From positions 1 through 59,536 of the forward strand of contig CAZXUK010000005.1 of NCBI GenBank assembly GCA_964644045.1: DNA of 59,536 nucleotides, given 5' to 3'. This document shows, piece after piece, positions 48,491 through 57,452 of the stretch. Each line of letters opens with the position of its first letter. The stretch's first letter is position 1. Origin of the DNA: JAIOTG01 sp964644045 (GTDB lineage Bacteria > Patescibacteriota > Patescibacteriia > Patescibacteriales > JAGXOH01). The notes beneath the pieces were generated by a model. The model made no database searches, was not told where the DNA came from, and worked only from the letters and a program-made list of their open reading frames with translations. Both the position numbers and the translations under genes were made by a program.

Positions 48491-51130
48491 ATGTTTAATA
48501 AATTTACTAACAAAGCTCAGGAGACCATTATTAATTCTCAAATCATTGCTCAGGATAACGGACAGCAAAATATAGAGGCGCTCCATTTATTTTTAGCTAT
48601 GCTTCAACAGAAAGAAAGTTTAGTTAAACCCATTTTGGAAAAGTTAAAAGTTGATCCAGAGGAAATGGAGAAAAAAATAAAAGCGGAAATAGAAAGAATT
48701 CCCAAGGATGCTCATAATTTTCAAGACAGAGAAAAAGAAGGAATACAAGCCGTTCAAGGAACCAGCGAAGTGGCTATGATCCTGGAAAGAGCCAGAAAAG
48801 AAGCGGAAAACATGGGAGATGAATATATTTCCAATGAGCATGTTTTTTTAGCTTTAATAGGGGTTAAATCCCGGGCTCAGAATATTTTAACGGAAGCCGG
48901 AGTGGAATATGAAAATATTTTTTCCACTCTAAAAGATTTAAGGGGGTCTCAAAATATAACCGACCCGGATCCTGAATCTAAATATAACATTTTAAGCAAA
49001 TACACCATTGATTTTACTGATTTGGCTCGCCAAAAAAAATTGGATCCGGTAATCGGCAGAGATAAAGAGATTAGAAGAATTATGCAGGTTCTTTTAAGGC
49101 GCACTAAAAACAATCCGGTTTTAATCGGAGAAGCCGGAACCGGAAAAACAGCTATTGTCGAAGGTTTAGCTCAACGAATTGTGGCCCATGATGTGCCGGA
49201 GAATTTAAAAAACAGAATAATTTTGGGCTTGGATTTGGGCGCTTTGGTAGCCGGAGCCAAATTCAGAGGGGAGTTTGAAGACAGGTTAAAAGCCGTGATC
49301 AAGGAGATTGAAGCTCGCAAGGACGAAATTATTCTTTTTATTGACGAACTTCATACTTTGGTGGGAACGGGCGCTTCCGAAGGGGCTATGGATGCTTCTA
49401 ATATGCTCAAACCGGCTTTGGCCAGAGGCAAGTTAAGAACCATAGGAGCTACCACCACTAAAGAATATCAAAAATATATTGAAAAAGATGCCGCTTTGGA
49501 AAGAAGGTTTCAGCCCGTACAAATAGCCGAACCTTCAACCGAGGATGCTATAAATATTTTAAGGGGGATCAAAGAGAAATACGAGGTTCATCACGGGATC
49601 AGAGTTACTGACGAAGCGATTGTGGCCGCTGTTAAACTTTCTAATCGTTATATTAATGATCGTTTTCTTCCGGATAAAGCGGTGGATTTAATGGATGAAG
49701 CCGCCTCTTCCTTGAGAATGGAGGTGGACTCCACCCCTGAAGAAATTGATAATTTAAAGAGGGAAATAAAAAGATTGGAAATCAATAAAGCCAGTTTAAA
49801 AAGCAAAAAGTCCAATAAGTTAACGGAAATAAATAAAAAATTGGAAACCTTGCGCGAAGAAGCTAATCAATTGGAACTCCATTGGCAGAATGAAAAAGGA
49901 ATTATTTCCAAGATAAGGGAATCAAAAAGAAAAATAGATGAATTAAAATCAGAGGCCGAGATAACCGAAAGGCGCGGAGATGACTTGGCCCGTGTAGCCG
50001 AGATTAGATACAGTGAGATCCCTCAACTTAAAAAGCAAGTGGAAAAGTATGAAAAAGAATTGGAAGATATTCAAAAAAAAGGACAGAATATTTTAAAAGA
50101 GGAGATCAATGAAGAGGATATTGCCAAGGTAATTTCTCGTTGGACCGGAATTCCGGTTTCCAAAATGCTGGAAAGCGAAGCCCAGAAACTGTCCAAAGCT
50201 GAAGAAGAATTAAATAAAAGAGTAGTGGGGCAAGACAAAGCGATCGAATGCGTGGCCAATGCTATTAGACGTTCTCGCGCCGGTGTAAGTGAAGAAAACA
50301 AGCCAATTGGTTCTTTTCTGTTTGTCGGGCCCACGGGCGTGGGTAAAACCGAATTAGCCAAAACCTTGGCCGAATTTATGTTTGATGACGAAAATTCCTT
50401 GATCCGTTTGGATATGAGTGAATTTATGGAAAAGCATAGTGTAGCCAAAATAATCGGCTCTCCCCCGGGATATGTGGGTTATGATGAAGCCGGACAGTTA
50501 ACCGAAAAGATCAGACGACGCCCTTATAGCGTGATCTTGTTTGATGAGATCGAAAAAGCTCATCCCGAAGTTTTTAACATTCTTCTTCAGGTCTTAGATG
50601 ACGGCAGAGTCACTGATTCTAAGGGCAGAACCGTTAACTTTAAAAATACTATAATTATTATGACTTCCAATTTGGGTAATGAGGTTATTAAGCAGTATTC
50701 TATTGGATTTGAAGGCGGAGAAACCGAGAAAGAAAAAAACGAGGTTCGAGAAGAAAAGATGAGGGAAGAAATAAACCAAGTTTTAAGAGAGCATTTTAAA
50801 TTGGAATTTCTAAACAGAATTGACGAGATAGTTCTGTTTAGATCTCTGAACAGGGAAACCTTAACTCAAATTGTTGACTTAGAGCTAAATAAGGTTAAGG
50901 AACGATTGAAAAATAAAGATATTGCCTTGAAAATTAATAAAAAAGTCAAGAGGATGTTGGCGGAAAGGGGATTTGATACCACCTTTGGAGCCCGTCCCCT
51001 AAAAAGGATAATTCAAAATATGCTTTTAGATGAACTCTCTCTCGAAATTATTAACGGCCAAATCAAGGAAGGAAATAAAGTAACAATCGATCTGGGTTCA
51101 AAAAATGATATAACCATGAAAGTTAAATAA
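48491..51130 (+). CDS. clpB: ClpB-type disaggregase
   Basis: An 879-residue two-ring AAA+ chaperone. A Clp N domain (1-150) is followed by ring 1 with GEAGTGKT near residue 213, AGAKFRGEFEDR (pore loop), LFIDELHTLVG and LERRFQ. A long ClpB middle coiled coil lies at about 415-540. Ring 2 has GPTGVGKT near 614, GSPPGYVGYDEAGQL (pore loop), LFDEIEKAH, LNRIDEI and GARPLKR. All catalytic parts are intact. One odd point is the tripeptide IGF near residue 737, in the place where ClpA/ClpC proteins carry the ClpP-docking loop. A consensus promoter and CIRCE lie upstream and a strong terminator downstream. Confidence 0.94.
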   Translation: MFNKFTNKAQETIINSQIIAQDNGQQNIEALHLFLAMLQQKESLVKPILEKLKVDPEEMEKKIKAEIERIPKDAHNFQDREKEGIQAVQGTSEVAMILERARKEAENMGDEYISNEHVFLALIGVKSRAQNILTEAGVEYENIFSTLKDLRGSQNITDPDPESKYNILSKYTIDFTDLARQKKLDPVIGRDKEIRRIMQVLLRRTKNNPVLIGEAGTGKTAIVEGLAQRIVAHDVPENLKNRIILGLDLGALVAGAKFRGEFEDRLKAVIKEIEARKDEIILFIDELHTLVGTGASEGAMDASNMLKPALARGKLRTIGATTTKEYQKYIEKDAALERRFQPVQIAEPSTEDAINILRGIKEKYEVHHGIRVTDEAIVAAVKLSNRYINDRFLPDKAVDLMDEAASSLRMEVDSTPEEIDNLKREIKRLEINKASLKSKKSNKLTEINKKLETLREEANQLELHWQNEKGIISKIRESKRKIDELKSEAEITERRGDDLARVAEIRYSEIPQLKKQVEKYEKELEDIQKKGQNILKEEINEEDIAKVISRWTGIPVSKMLESEAQKLSKAEEELNKRVVGQDKAIECVANAIRRSRAGVSEENKPIGSFLFVGPTGVGKTELAKTLAEFMFDDENSLIRLDMSEFMEKHSVAKIIGSPPGYVGYDEAGQLTEKIRRRPYSVILFDEIEKAHPEVFNILLQVLDDGRVTDSKGRTVNFKNTIIIMTSNLGNEVIKQYSIGFEGGETEKEKNEVREEKMREEINQVLREHFKLEFLNRIDEIVLFRSLNRETLTQIVDLELNKVKERLKNKDIALKINKKVKRMLAERGFDTTFGARPLKRIIQNMLLDELSLEIINGQIKEGNKVTIDLGSKNDITMKVK

Positions 51131-51143
51131 AAAGAAAAAACAG

Positions 51144-51179
51144 ACAAAAAGGTTCGCTTAAATGAGCGAACCTTTTTGT
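51144..51179. terminator. Bidirectional terminator between clpB and ricT
   Basis: A 15-bp perfect stem (51144-51158 with 51165-51179) closing a six-base loop, GC core GGTTCGCT, flanked by A- and T-runs so it works for both converging transcripts. Confidence 0.93.
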
Positions 51180-51201
51180 TTGTGAAATTTATGGTAGAAT
51201 T

Positions 51202-51987
51202 TTAATCTTTTTTATTTATGTCTACTTCCACGATCGTGCTTTCTTCTCCGTTCTGAGCCGGTAACTCCACATCCACCGATTGTTTTATGATGTGGTGCCC
51301 CACCACTTTTCCTTTTTTATCTTCCACGTTTATTTTTGCGCCCAAAGGAGGCAGATTTTTGCTCAATTCTTTGTAACTCTCTTCCTCAAAACCCAGACAA
51401 CACATTAAACGTCCGCAAATTCCGGAAATTCTATCACTCCCTCGATGAGAGATTTGTTGAGATTCGGCCATTTCCGAGGTTATGGATTTAAAATCTTTAA
51501 TAAATTTTTTACAGCAAAGAATTTTTCCGCAATGACCGCAATCCCCCATCATTTTGGCTTCGTCTCTTATTCCTATTTGAGTTAATCTTATATTGCAATT
51601 GAATTCAGCGGTTAAATCTTTTAAAAGATTGCGAAAATCAACTCGACCGTCCGCGATAAAAGCAAAGGTCATGCGAGAGCCGTCAAAAGAAAAATGGACA
51701 TCAATCAGCTTCATGGGCAGTTTGTGTTTTTTTATCATATCCTTACAATAAGCCAAACATTCTTTTTTTCGTTTTTCATTGGGGGTTTTTTCAAAATCTC
51801 TTTGAGTGGCTTTTCTGATAATAGAGCCGTTTTTTTCTTTGGCGGAGCTGAATCCCACTATTTTCCCTATTTCCGTAGCACTTTCAGTTTTTAGGACAAC
51901 ATGGTCTCCCGACTCCAAGGAAATGCCGTTGTAATCACAATAATATAAGTTGTCCCAATCAATTATTTTAACTTCCGCTGTATTCAT
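51202..51987 (-). CDS. ricT: PSP1-domain protein (RicT/YaaT)
   Basis: A 261-residue PSP1 (C-terminal domain) protein. LESGDHVVLKTESATEIGKI at the N terminus, FSFDGSRMTFAFIADGRVDFRNLLKDL and the cysteine cluster CGHCGKILCC...GRLMCCLGFEEE (about residues 155-205) are diagnostic. In B. subtilis RicT works with RicA and RicF in an Fe-S-bearing complex that guides RNase Y mRNA processing. The partners are not in this window. It is downstream of rpsB-tsf and probably co-transcribed. Confidence 0.92.
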   Translation of the reverse strand: MNTAEVKIIDWDNLYYCDYNGISLESGDHVVLKTESATEIGKIVGFSSAKEKNGSIIRKATQRDFEKTPNEKRKKECLAYCKDMIKKHKLPMKLIDVHFSFDGSRMTFAFIADGRVDFRNLLKDLTAEFNCNIRLTQIGIRDEAKMMGDCGHCGKILCCKKFIKDFKSITSEMAESQQISHRGSDRISGICGRLMCCLGFEEESYKELSKNLPPLGAKINVEDKKGKVVGHHIIKQSVDVELPAQNGEESTIVEVDINKKD

Positions 51988-52038
51988 ACTTTTTGCATTT
52001 TAAATTACTTCTCTCGGGAATTTTTTTGCAACAGAAAG

Positions 52039-52833
52039 TTACAAGGAATATCTGATATATTTTTCTATTTCAACATCTCCCAAAATGTCCTCTACTTTCT
52101 TTTTGTCGTCTTTTATATATTCTTGTTTAATCAAACAAACCTCCTCGTAGTATTTGGCTATTTTTCCCTCGATTATTTTTTCCATAATTTCTTCCGGCTT
52201 TCCTTGATCTTTTAATTCTTGTCTGTAGACTTCTTTTTCTTTTTCTATCTCTTCAGCGGGAATTTCTTCCGGTGATAGATATTTGGGATTAGTGGCCGCC
52301 ACTTGCATAGCAATTTCCAGAGCCAACTCCTGCTCCCCTTCTTTGTTTAGGGAAACCAAGCTTCCTATTTTTCCGCCCAAGTGGGAATAAGCCGCCACTG
52401 AAGGCCCTTTTAGGACCTCGAATTTATTGATTTTCAATTTTTCCCCGATTACTCCGCTTAAATTGTCTAATTCTTCTCTAATAGTTCCTTTCTCTCCGGC
52501 CAAACTTTCCAATTCTTCTTTACCGGAAGGTTCTTTTTCTTTTATTAAGTTTAGTATTTTTTCGGAAAGATTTTGAAAATTTTCATTTTTGGCCACAAAA
52601 TCGGTTTCTGAGTTAATTTCCAAAATATATCCAATATTTCCTTTTTCATTAACAGCCACTTTAATTACACCTTCGGTGGCTTCATTACCGGTTCTTTTAT
52701 AGGCCTTGGCAATTCCTTTTTTTCTAAGAATTTCCGCAGCTTGATCTATGTCTTGATCAGCTTCCTCCAAGGCTTTTTTACAGTCCACAATACCGGCACC
52801 GGTTTTTTCGCGTAATTGTTTTATTTTTTCCAT
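52039..52833 (-). CDS. tsf: Translation elongation factor Ts
   Basis: A 264-residue EF-Ts, the nucleotide exchange factor of EF-Tu. The N-terminal UBA-like domain holds REKTGAGIVDCKKALEEADQDIDQAAEILRKKG (residues 8-40), and INSETDFVAKNENFQ near 73 is the Asp-Phe finger that enters EF-Tu. The rest is the dimerisation/core domain. It follows rpsB by 44 nt, the usual bacterial order. Confidence 0.96.
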   Translation of the reverse strand: MEKIKQLREKTGAGIVDCKKALEEADQDIDQAAEILRKKGIAKAYKRTGNEATEGVIKVAVNEKGNIGYILEINSETDFVAKNENFQNLSEKILNLIKEKEPSGKEELESLAGEKGTIREELDNLSGVIGEKLKINKFEVLKGPSVAAYSHLGGKIGSLVSLNKEGEQELALEIAMQVAATNPKYLSPEEIPAEEIEKEKEVYRQELKDQGKPEEIMEKIIEGKIAKYYEEVCLIKQEYIKDDKKKVEDILGDVEIEKYIRYSL

Positions 52834-52877
52834 AAAATTTTAGTTTAATAAATTAATTAAAAATAAAAAAACTTTTA

Positions 52878-53567
52878 TTACTTTTTATTTTTAGTTTTTT
52901 CTATGGTTTTTTTAACTAAATTCAGAATTAGTTTTACGGTTTTAGTGGCGTCATCATTGCAAGGAATGGGATAATTAACTAAATCGGGGTTGGAGTTGGT
53001 GTCGCATACCCCGATTACCGGAATATTTTTTCTCCGAGCTTCCTCCACGGCTATGTTTTCAGTTTTAATATCCCAAACAAATAAAGCGTCCGGCATTTTC
53101 TTCAATTCCGCCACTCCGGAGAATTTTTCTTCCAGACGTCTAATCTCTTTGTCAAATTCCAATTGTTCTTTTTTGGTATATTTTTCCAACTTTCCCGAAT
53201 TTTTTTCCGTAATCAGGTCGTTGTATTTCTTTATTGATTTTTTTATAACCGGAAAATTGGTTAAAAGACCACCAATCCATTTGTTGTTAACATAAGGCAT
53301 GTTAGTTTCCCGGGCCAGGTCCTCCAAGGGTTTTTGGACTTGATTTTTGGTCCCCACAAATAAAACCACCTTTCCTTCCCCTGTTATTTTTTCCAAGAAG
53401 TCCAAGGCGTTTTTCAGTTTTTTTTGAGTTTGGTTTAAATCCAGAATATATACTCCTTTACGAGAAGTAAAAATAAAAGGCTCCATTTTAGGGTGCCAGC
53501 TACTGGTGCGATGCCCGAAATGCATTCCGGCATTAAGCATCTCTTCCAAACTTGGTAATTTTGGCAT
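52878..53567 (-). CDS. rpsB: Ribosomal protein uS2
   Basis: A 229-residue uS2. LEEMLNAGMHFGHRTSSWHPKMEPFIF near the start, ILDLNQTQKKL, VVLFVGTKNQ, WIGGLLTNF and VIGVCDTNSNPDLVNYPIPCNDDA are family blocks. ATG 53567 (MPKLPSLEEM) matches the normal N terminus; the same frame is open back to 53666 and could add a Lys-rich 33-residue extension, so the start is not certain. A consensus promoter lies at 53725-53753. Confidence 0.95.
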   Translation of the reverse strand: MPKLPSLEEMLNAGMHFGHRTSSWHPKMEPFIFTSRKGVYILDLNQTQKKLKNALDFLEKITGEGKVVLFVGTKNQVQKPLEDLARETNMPYVNNKWIGGLLTNFPVIKKSIKKYNDLITEKNSGKLEKYTKKEQLEFDKEIRRLEEKFSGVAELKKMPDALFVWDIKTENIAVEEARRKNIPVIGVCDTNSNPDLVNYPIPCNDDATKTVKLILNLVKKTIEKTKNKK

Positions 53568-53724
53568 AATTTCTTTTTGTTTTTCTGTTTTTAAAAATCG
53601 CGATTTTGTTTTACCTTTTTTCATAGAAGGCAAATTGTTTTTTGAGAAAACAAAAAAATCGGACAAAGAAATCTTTAAAAACAGTTTAAGATTATTTTTA
53701 AGAATTTATTTTGTAATATTTTTA

Positions 53725-53753
53725 AATATAACTCAGAATTCGAGTTGTGTCAA
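53725..53753 (-). promoter_or_regulatory. Promoter of the rpsB-tsf operon
   Basis: On the minus strand TTGACA (53748-53753), 17-nt spacer, TATATT (53725-53730). The leader is about 150 nt if translation starts at 53567, shorter if the extended start is used. Confidence 0.87.
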
Positions 53754-53755
53754 AT

Positions 53756-53791
53756 AAAAGACCCCGAACTGATCATCTTCCGGGGCTTTTT
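53756..53791 (-). terminator. Terminator of the small membrane protein gene
   Basis: AAAAG-A-CCCCG pairs with CGGGG-C-TTTTT (53756-53766 with 53781-53791), and the minus strand continues with a T-rich tail. It sits directly before the rpsB promoter. Confidence 0.8.
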
Positions 53792-53798
53792 CGTTTTT

Positions 53799-54011
53799 TT
53801 ATTTTTTATTATTATATCCCAACCAAAAAAATCTCGGGAATGTTGTTTTATTTTTTGCGTATTTTTTTATTTCCGGGGTTATTTCTCCGTTTTGTCGGGC
53901 ATAGTTTTTGCCTTTTTTGTAGTCCAATATTGCATGGACCAGCATTATCATCAAAACACTACCAACTAATAATACAGATCCGATTATCACTGTTTTCTCA
54001 ATAATACTCAT
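53799..54011 (-). CDS. Small single-pass membrane protein
   Basis: A 70-residue protein with one membrane helix (about residues 7-28) and a basic, polar C-terminal part with KKGKNYARQNGEITPEIKKYA and a terminal FFWLGYNNKK. I know no named family. It is well supported as a gene: consensus promoter at 54068-54096, AAGGAGG ribosome site nine bases before the ATG, and a terminator after it. Confidence 0.72.
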   Translation of the reverse strand: MSIIEKTVIIGSVLLVGSVLMIMLVHAILDYKKGKNYARQNGEITPEIKKYAKNKTTFPRFFWLGYNNKK

Positions 54012-54067
54012 AATAAAAACCTCCTTTTTTGAGTTTTAAAAAAGAACAACATATCAATATAATCTAA

Positions 54068-54096
54068 AATATAATCTAAATTGATTATTTTGTCAA
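54068..54096 (-). promoter_or_regulatory. Promoter of the small membrane protein, inside the mnmA end
   Basis: On the minus strand TTGACA (54091-54096), 17-nt spacer, TATATT (54068-54073). The -35 box is made of the last codons of mnmA. Two copies of TTTAGATTATAT lie in direct repeat across the -10 and start region (about 54056-54081), a possible operator. Confidence 0.8.
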
Positions 54097-55137
54097 TTTT
54101 ATTACTCCTCCGCCCAAAATCATATTTTTATCATAAAAAACCGCGCTTTGCCCCGGGGTTATAGCTCTTATTTTTTCCTTTAGTTTTACTTCCCAATTAC
54201 CTTGTTTGTTTTTTTTAATCTCTCCTTTTACGGGCTTGGCGCCATATCTGATTACCACCTCACATTCAATTTTATCCCCTTTCTTTTTATTTATCCAATT
54301 AATTTTTTCCATTTGAAAATTGTCCCGGAAAAGCAAATGATGATGAGGATTATCCGTGACATATAAAGTATTGTTTCGGTAATCGCGCTTAACCACATAT
54401 AATGGACCGATTTCTCCTATTTCCACACCCTTTCTTTGTCCCAGAGTATAAAGAGGCAACCCCTCGTGCTCCCCCAAAAGTTTTCCCTCTAAATTTTTTA
54501 TAGGTCCCTTTTTTAAAGGCAAATATTTTTTTAAAAAATCATTGTGGTCTCCTTGGATGAAACAGATATCTTGACTTTCTTTGGAATAAAAATATAGCTT
54601 ATTTTTTTTGGCTTTTTCTTTTACTTCTGTTTTTAAAAGCCCGCCCAAGGGGAATAAACAGCGAGCTAATTGTTTTTGGGTTAAATTATATAAAAAATAA
54701 GATTGATCTTTGTTTTTGTCCCGGGCCCTTTTAAGATAGTTTTTGCCTTTTTTTTGTTCTCGGCGGACATAATGCCCGGTGGCTAAATGGGTGTAACCCA
54801 GGTTATCCGCCAATTTCATCAATTCCCGGAATTTAATTATTTTATTGCATTTAACGCAAGGATTGGGAGTCATTCCCCTTTGATAAGATTTTAAAAAATA
54901 ATCTATGATATCTTTTTTAAATTTTTGGCTTAAGTTAAAAGGGTAAAAATCTATATTTAAAAGTTTAGCCACCTTTCTTGCTTTTTCTTCTTGTTTTTCC
55001 TCTTCTTTTACCCCTAAACGCAAAAAAATACCCAGGACTTGATCGCTTTCCTTTTTTATTAATTTAGCGGCCCAGGAAGAGTCCACCCCTCCGGAGAGGG
55101 CTATTAAAACTTTTTTTTTATTCTTGGAGTAAGTCAT
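54085..55137 (-). CDS. mnmA: tRNA-specific 2-thiouridylase
   Basis: A 350-residue MnmA, which thiolates U34 of tRNA Glu, Gln and Lys. The PP-loop VLIALSGGVDSSWAA lies at residues 10-24, the first catalytic Cys in TPNPCVKCNKIIKF near 97, HYVRRE, SKESQDICFIQGDHNDFL (second Cys) and YTLGQRKG follow. ATG 55137 is used; it overlaps the end of the upstream glycosyltransferase gene by 20 nt, and a longer in-frame start at 55197 would overlap more. Confidence 0.95.
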   Translation of the reverse strand: MTYSKNKKKVLIALSGGVDSSWAAKLIKKESDQVLGIFLRLGVKEEEKQEEKARKVAKLLNIDFYPFNLSQKFKKDIIDYFLKSYQRGMTPNPCVKCNKIIKFRELMKLADNLGYTHLATGHYVRREQKKGKNYLKRARDKNKDQSYFLYNLTQKQLARCLFPLGGLLKTEVKEKAKKNKLYFYSKESQDICFIQGDHNDFLKKYLPLKKGPIKNLEGKLLGEHEGLPLYTLGQRKGVEIGEIGPLYVVKRDYRNNTLYVTDNPHHHLLFRDNFQMEKINWINKKKGDKIECEVVIRYGAKPVKGEIKKNKQGNWEVKLKEKIRAITPGQSAVFYDKNMILGGGVIKLTK

Positions 55138-56284
55138 TAATGGTTTCCCAATAAAGATCCCCGGGATTGTGGTCGGATAAATAATCAACTCTTTCAAAAC
55201 CCGAGACTATTAATTGTTTTTGTAAATTTTTATCAAAAAGTATTTTTTCCATTCCTTTGAAAATTTGGTTATAATCATGGGGGTTTATGGTTAAAGCGGC
55301 TTCTTTTACCACTTCGGGTAAGCTGGAATTAAAACTGGTAATGACCGGAGTGCCGCAGGCCATGGCTTCCAAGGGAGGAAGGCCAAAACCTTCATAATAA
55401 GAAGGAAAAAGAAACAAAGAGGCCAAGTTATATAAATAAATTTTGTCTTCCTTATTTATATATCTCAAAAATTTTATATCCTTTTTATTAACCGAATTTC
55501 TCCAGGCCTTTAAGATGTTTTTTCCTTTCCAGCCCCGGGCCCCGGCAATAGCTAATTTATATTCTGATTTAGGGTATCGTGTTTTAAAATTATCAAAGGC
55601 CCTGATTGTTCCTTCCACGTTTTTTCTGGGCTCCAGATTCCCCAAATACAAAATAAATTTATTATTTAAATTATATTTTTCTTTAACTTTTTTTAGTGAG
55701 GGATTGTCTTTTTCTATGAGCTTGAATTCTTTTTTGTTTATTCCGCCGGGAATAACTTTGATTTTTTCTTTATCCACCTTCAATATCTCTTCAATATCTT
55801 TTCTGGTATTTTCAGAGATTGTGATTATTTTATCCACTTTTTTGACCATCCGGGGGAGGTCAAGAAATAAATGCCAGATGTTTTTTTTCAGACTAAAAAA
55901 TTCCGGGTATCTTAAAAAAGATAAATCATGAATGGTTAAAGCGCTTTTTGCTCCGGAAGAAAGAGAAAAAAAATTAATGTGAGGAAATAAAAAAATGTCC
56001 ACTCCCAAAAGTTGGTCCAGACGAGGACGATTTAATCCTTTTTGTAATAAATAATTAAAAATTTTATTGGGGTAACGAGTGTATTTGATCTCCGGATTAT
56101 ATTCTTTAAATTCGGGTAAATGACCTTTGAGATTATGGGCGGAATTGTAAAACAAAACGAATTTATAAGGATTTCCTTTTTGATAATTTTTTTTTAGTAT
56201 TTCGGAAGTCAAATTAAAAGTATATTCAGCCACTCCGCTGTAATTTTTATCCATCAAAACCCTGGCATCTATTCCAACTTTCAT
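55118..56284 (-). CDS. Glycosyltransferase family 4
   Basis: A 388-residue GT-B transferase. KVGIDARVLMDKNYSGVAEYTF begins the acceptor domain with the G-x-G/A loop, and the donor domain has YLGNLEPRKNVEGTIRAFDNF near residue 210 and YYEGFGLPPLEAMACGTPVITSF near 292, the E-x7-E signature. It probably extends the lipid-linked glycan started by the sugar-phosphate transferase upstream at 57453-58892. Confidence 0.9.
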   Translation of the reverse strand: MKVGIDARVLMDKNYSGVAEYTFNLTSEILKKNYQKGNPYKFVLFYNSAHNLKGHLPEFKEYNPEIKYTRYPNKIFNYLLQKGLNRPRLDQLLGVDIFLFPHINFFSLSSGAKSALTIHDLSFLRYPEFFSLKKNIWHLFLDLPRMVKKVDKIITISENTRKDIEEILKVDKEKIKVIPGGINKKEFKLIEKDNPSLKKVKEKYNLNNKFILYLGNLEPRKNVEGTIRAFDNFKTRYPKSEYKLAIAGARGWKGKNILKAWRNSVNKKDIKFLRYINKEDKIYLYNLASLFLFPSYYEGFGLPPLEAMACGTPVITSFNSSLPEVVKEAALTINPHDYNQIFKGMEKILFDKNLQKQLIVSGFERVDYLSDHNPGDLYWETINDLLQE

Positions 56285-56293
56285 AAAAAAATT

Positions 56294-57442
56294 TTAATCA
56301 TAAAAAGAATAACCTGTTTTTTCGTAAATAAACTCCATCATTTCTTTTTTGAATCTTTTGGTGGAGAATTTTTGAGCTTCTTGAGAAATAAAATCGGGAT
56401 CAAATTCATATGTTTGGAATTTTTCCACTGTCTCTCGGATAGCTTCCGGAGTTTGTTTTTCAAAAAACATTCCGGTTTTCCCCTCTTTAACGGTTTCAGT
56501 AACCCCTCCTCCCCGAAAAGCGATTACCGGGCGTCCCGAGGCCATGGCCTCTACGGGAGTTATGCCAAAGTCCTCTACTTGTGGATGGATAAAGGCCTGG
56601 CAATTTTGGTATAATTTTCTTAATTTTTCATCATCAATTCGCCCCAAGAATTCAATATTAGGATCTCCTTTTGCTATTTTTTTCAATCTTTTTTTATCCA
56701 CTCCGTCTCCAAAAATTTTTAATTTTTTATCCAATTTTTTAAAGGCCTCTATTACTATATCTATTCTTTTATAAGGAGCTAAGCGCGAACCGATTAAAAA
56801 ATAAGGATCTTCTTTTTTTTGTTCCTTCGATTGAGAAGGAAAAAATTTTTCCACTTCCACGGGGGGATAAATAACCTTGGAGTCGTGTTTATAATATTTT
56901 TTTATTCTCTTTTTTATGTTATAAGAATTAGCGATATAATTATCCACCCTGTCAGCCGCTAAACGGTCCCAAATGCGGACATAATTAAGAATCAAAGAAA
57001 TTATTTTTTTAAAAAATTTATTATATTTCAATTCGTTAATATAACTATGAGTATCGCTCCAAAGATAGCGCGTGGGAGTGTGGCAGTAGCAGATATGGTT
57101 GGTTTCCGGACCGGTAATTACTCCCTTGGCGAAAGAGCTGGTATCGGAAATAACCAGATCATAACTGGACAAATCAAAGAATTCTACCGCCATGGGCATA
57201 AAAGGCATATACCATTGATAATGTTTTACACCCCAAGGGAGCTTTTGAATTATGGATGTTTCTATGTGCTTATCTTTATAATATTTATCCGCATTATCTT
57301 TTTCATAAAGCAAGGTATAAATCGGGGCTTGGGGGAAAATTTCGGTTAAAATTTTCAAAACTTTCTCCGCTCCCCCGTCTTGGGCCAAATGGTCGTGAAC
57401 CAAGGCGACTTTTATTTCTTTTTTCTTTTTTCTTTTTTCCAT
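56294..57442 (-). CDS. Glycosyltransferase family 4 (mannosyltransferase-like)
   Basis: A 382-residue GT-B transferase. VALVHDHLAQDGGAEKVLKIL opens it, CYCHTPTRYLWSD near residue 117 is typical of WbaZ/mannosyltransferase-like members, and the donor site contains IGSRLAPYKRIDIVIEAF near 218 and EDFGITPVEAMASGRPVIAF near 295 followed by EGKTGMFF. It is ten bases ahead of the 55118-56284 gene and eleven after the sugar-phosphate transferase. Confidence 0.9.
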   Translation of the reverse strand: MEKRKKKKEIKVALVHDHLAQDGGAEKVLKILTEIFPQAPIYTLLYEKDNADKYYKDKHIETSIIQKLPWGVKHYQWYMPFMPMAVEFFDLSSYDLVISDTSSFAKGVITGPETNHICYCHTPTRYLWSDTHSYINELKYNKFFKKIISLILNYVRIWDRLAADRVDNYIANSYNIKKRIKKYYKHDSKVIYPPVEVEKFFPSQSKEQKKEDPYFLIGSRLAPYKRIDIVIEAFKKLDKKLKIFGDGVDKKRLKKIAKGDPNIEFLGRIDDEKLRKLYQNCQAFIHPQVEDFGITPVEAMASGRPVIAFRGGGVTETVKEGKTGMFFEKQTPEAIRETVEKFQTYEFDPDFISQEAQKFSTKRFKKEMMEFIYEKTGYSFYD

Positions 57443-57452
57443 CTTTTAATAT

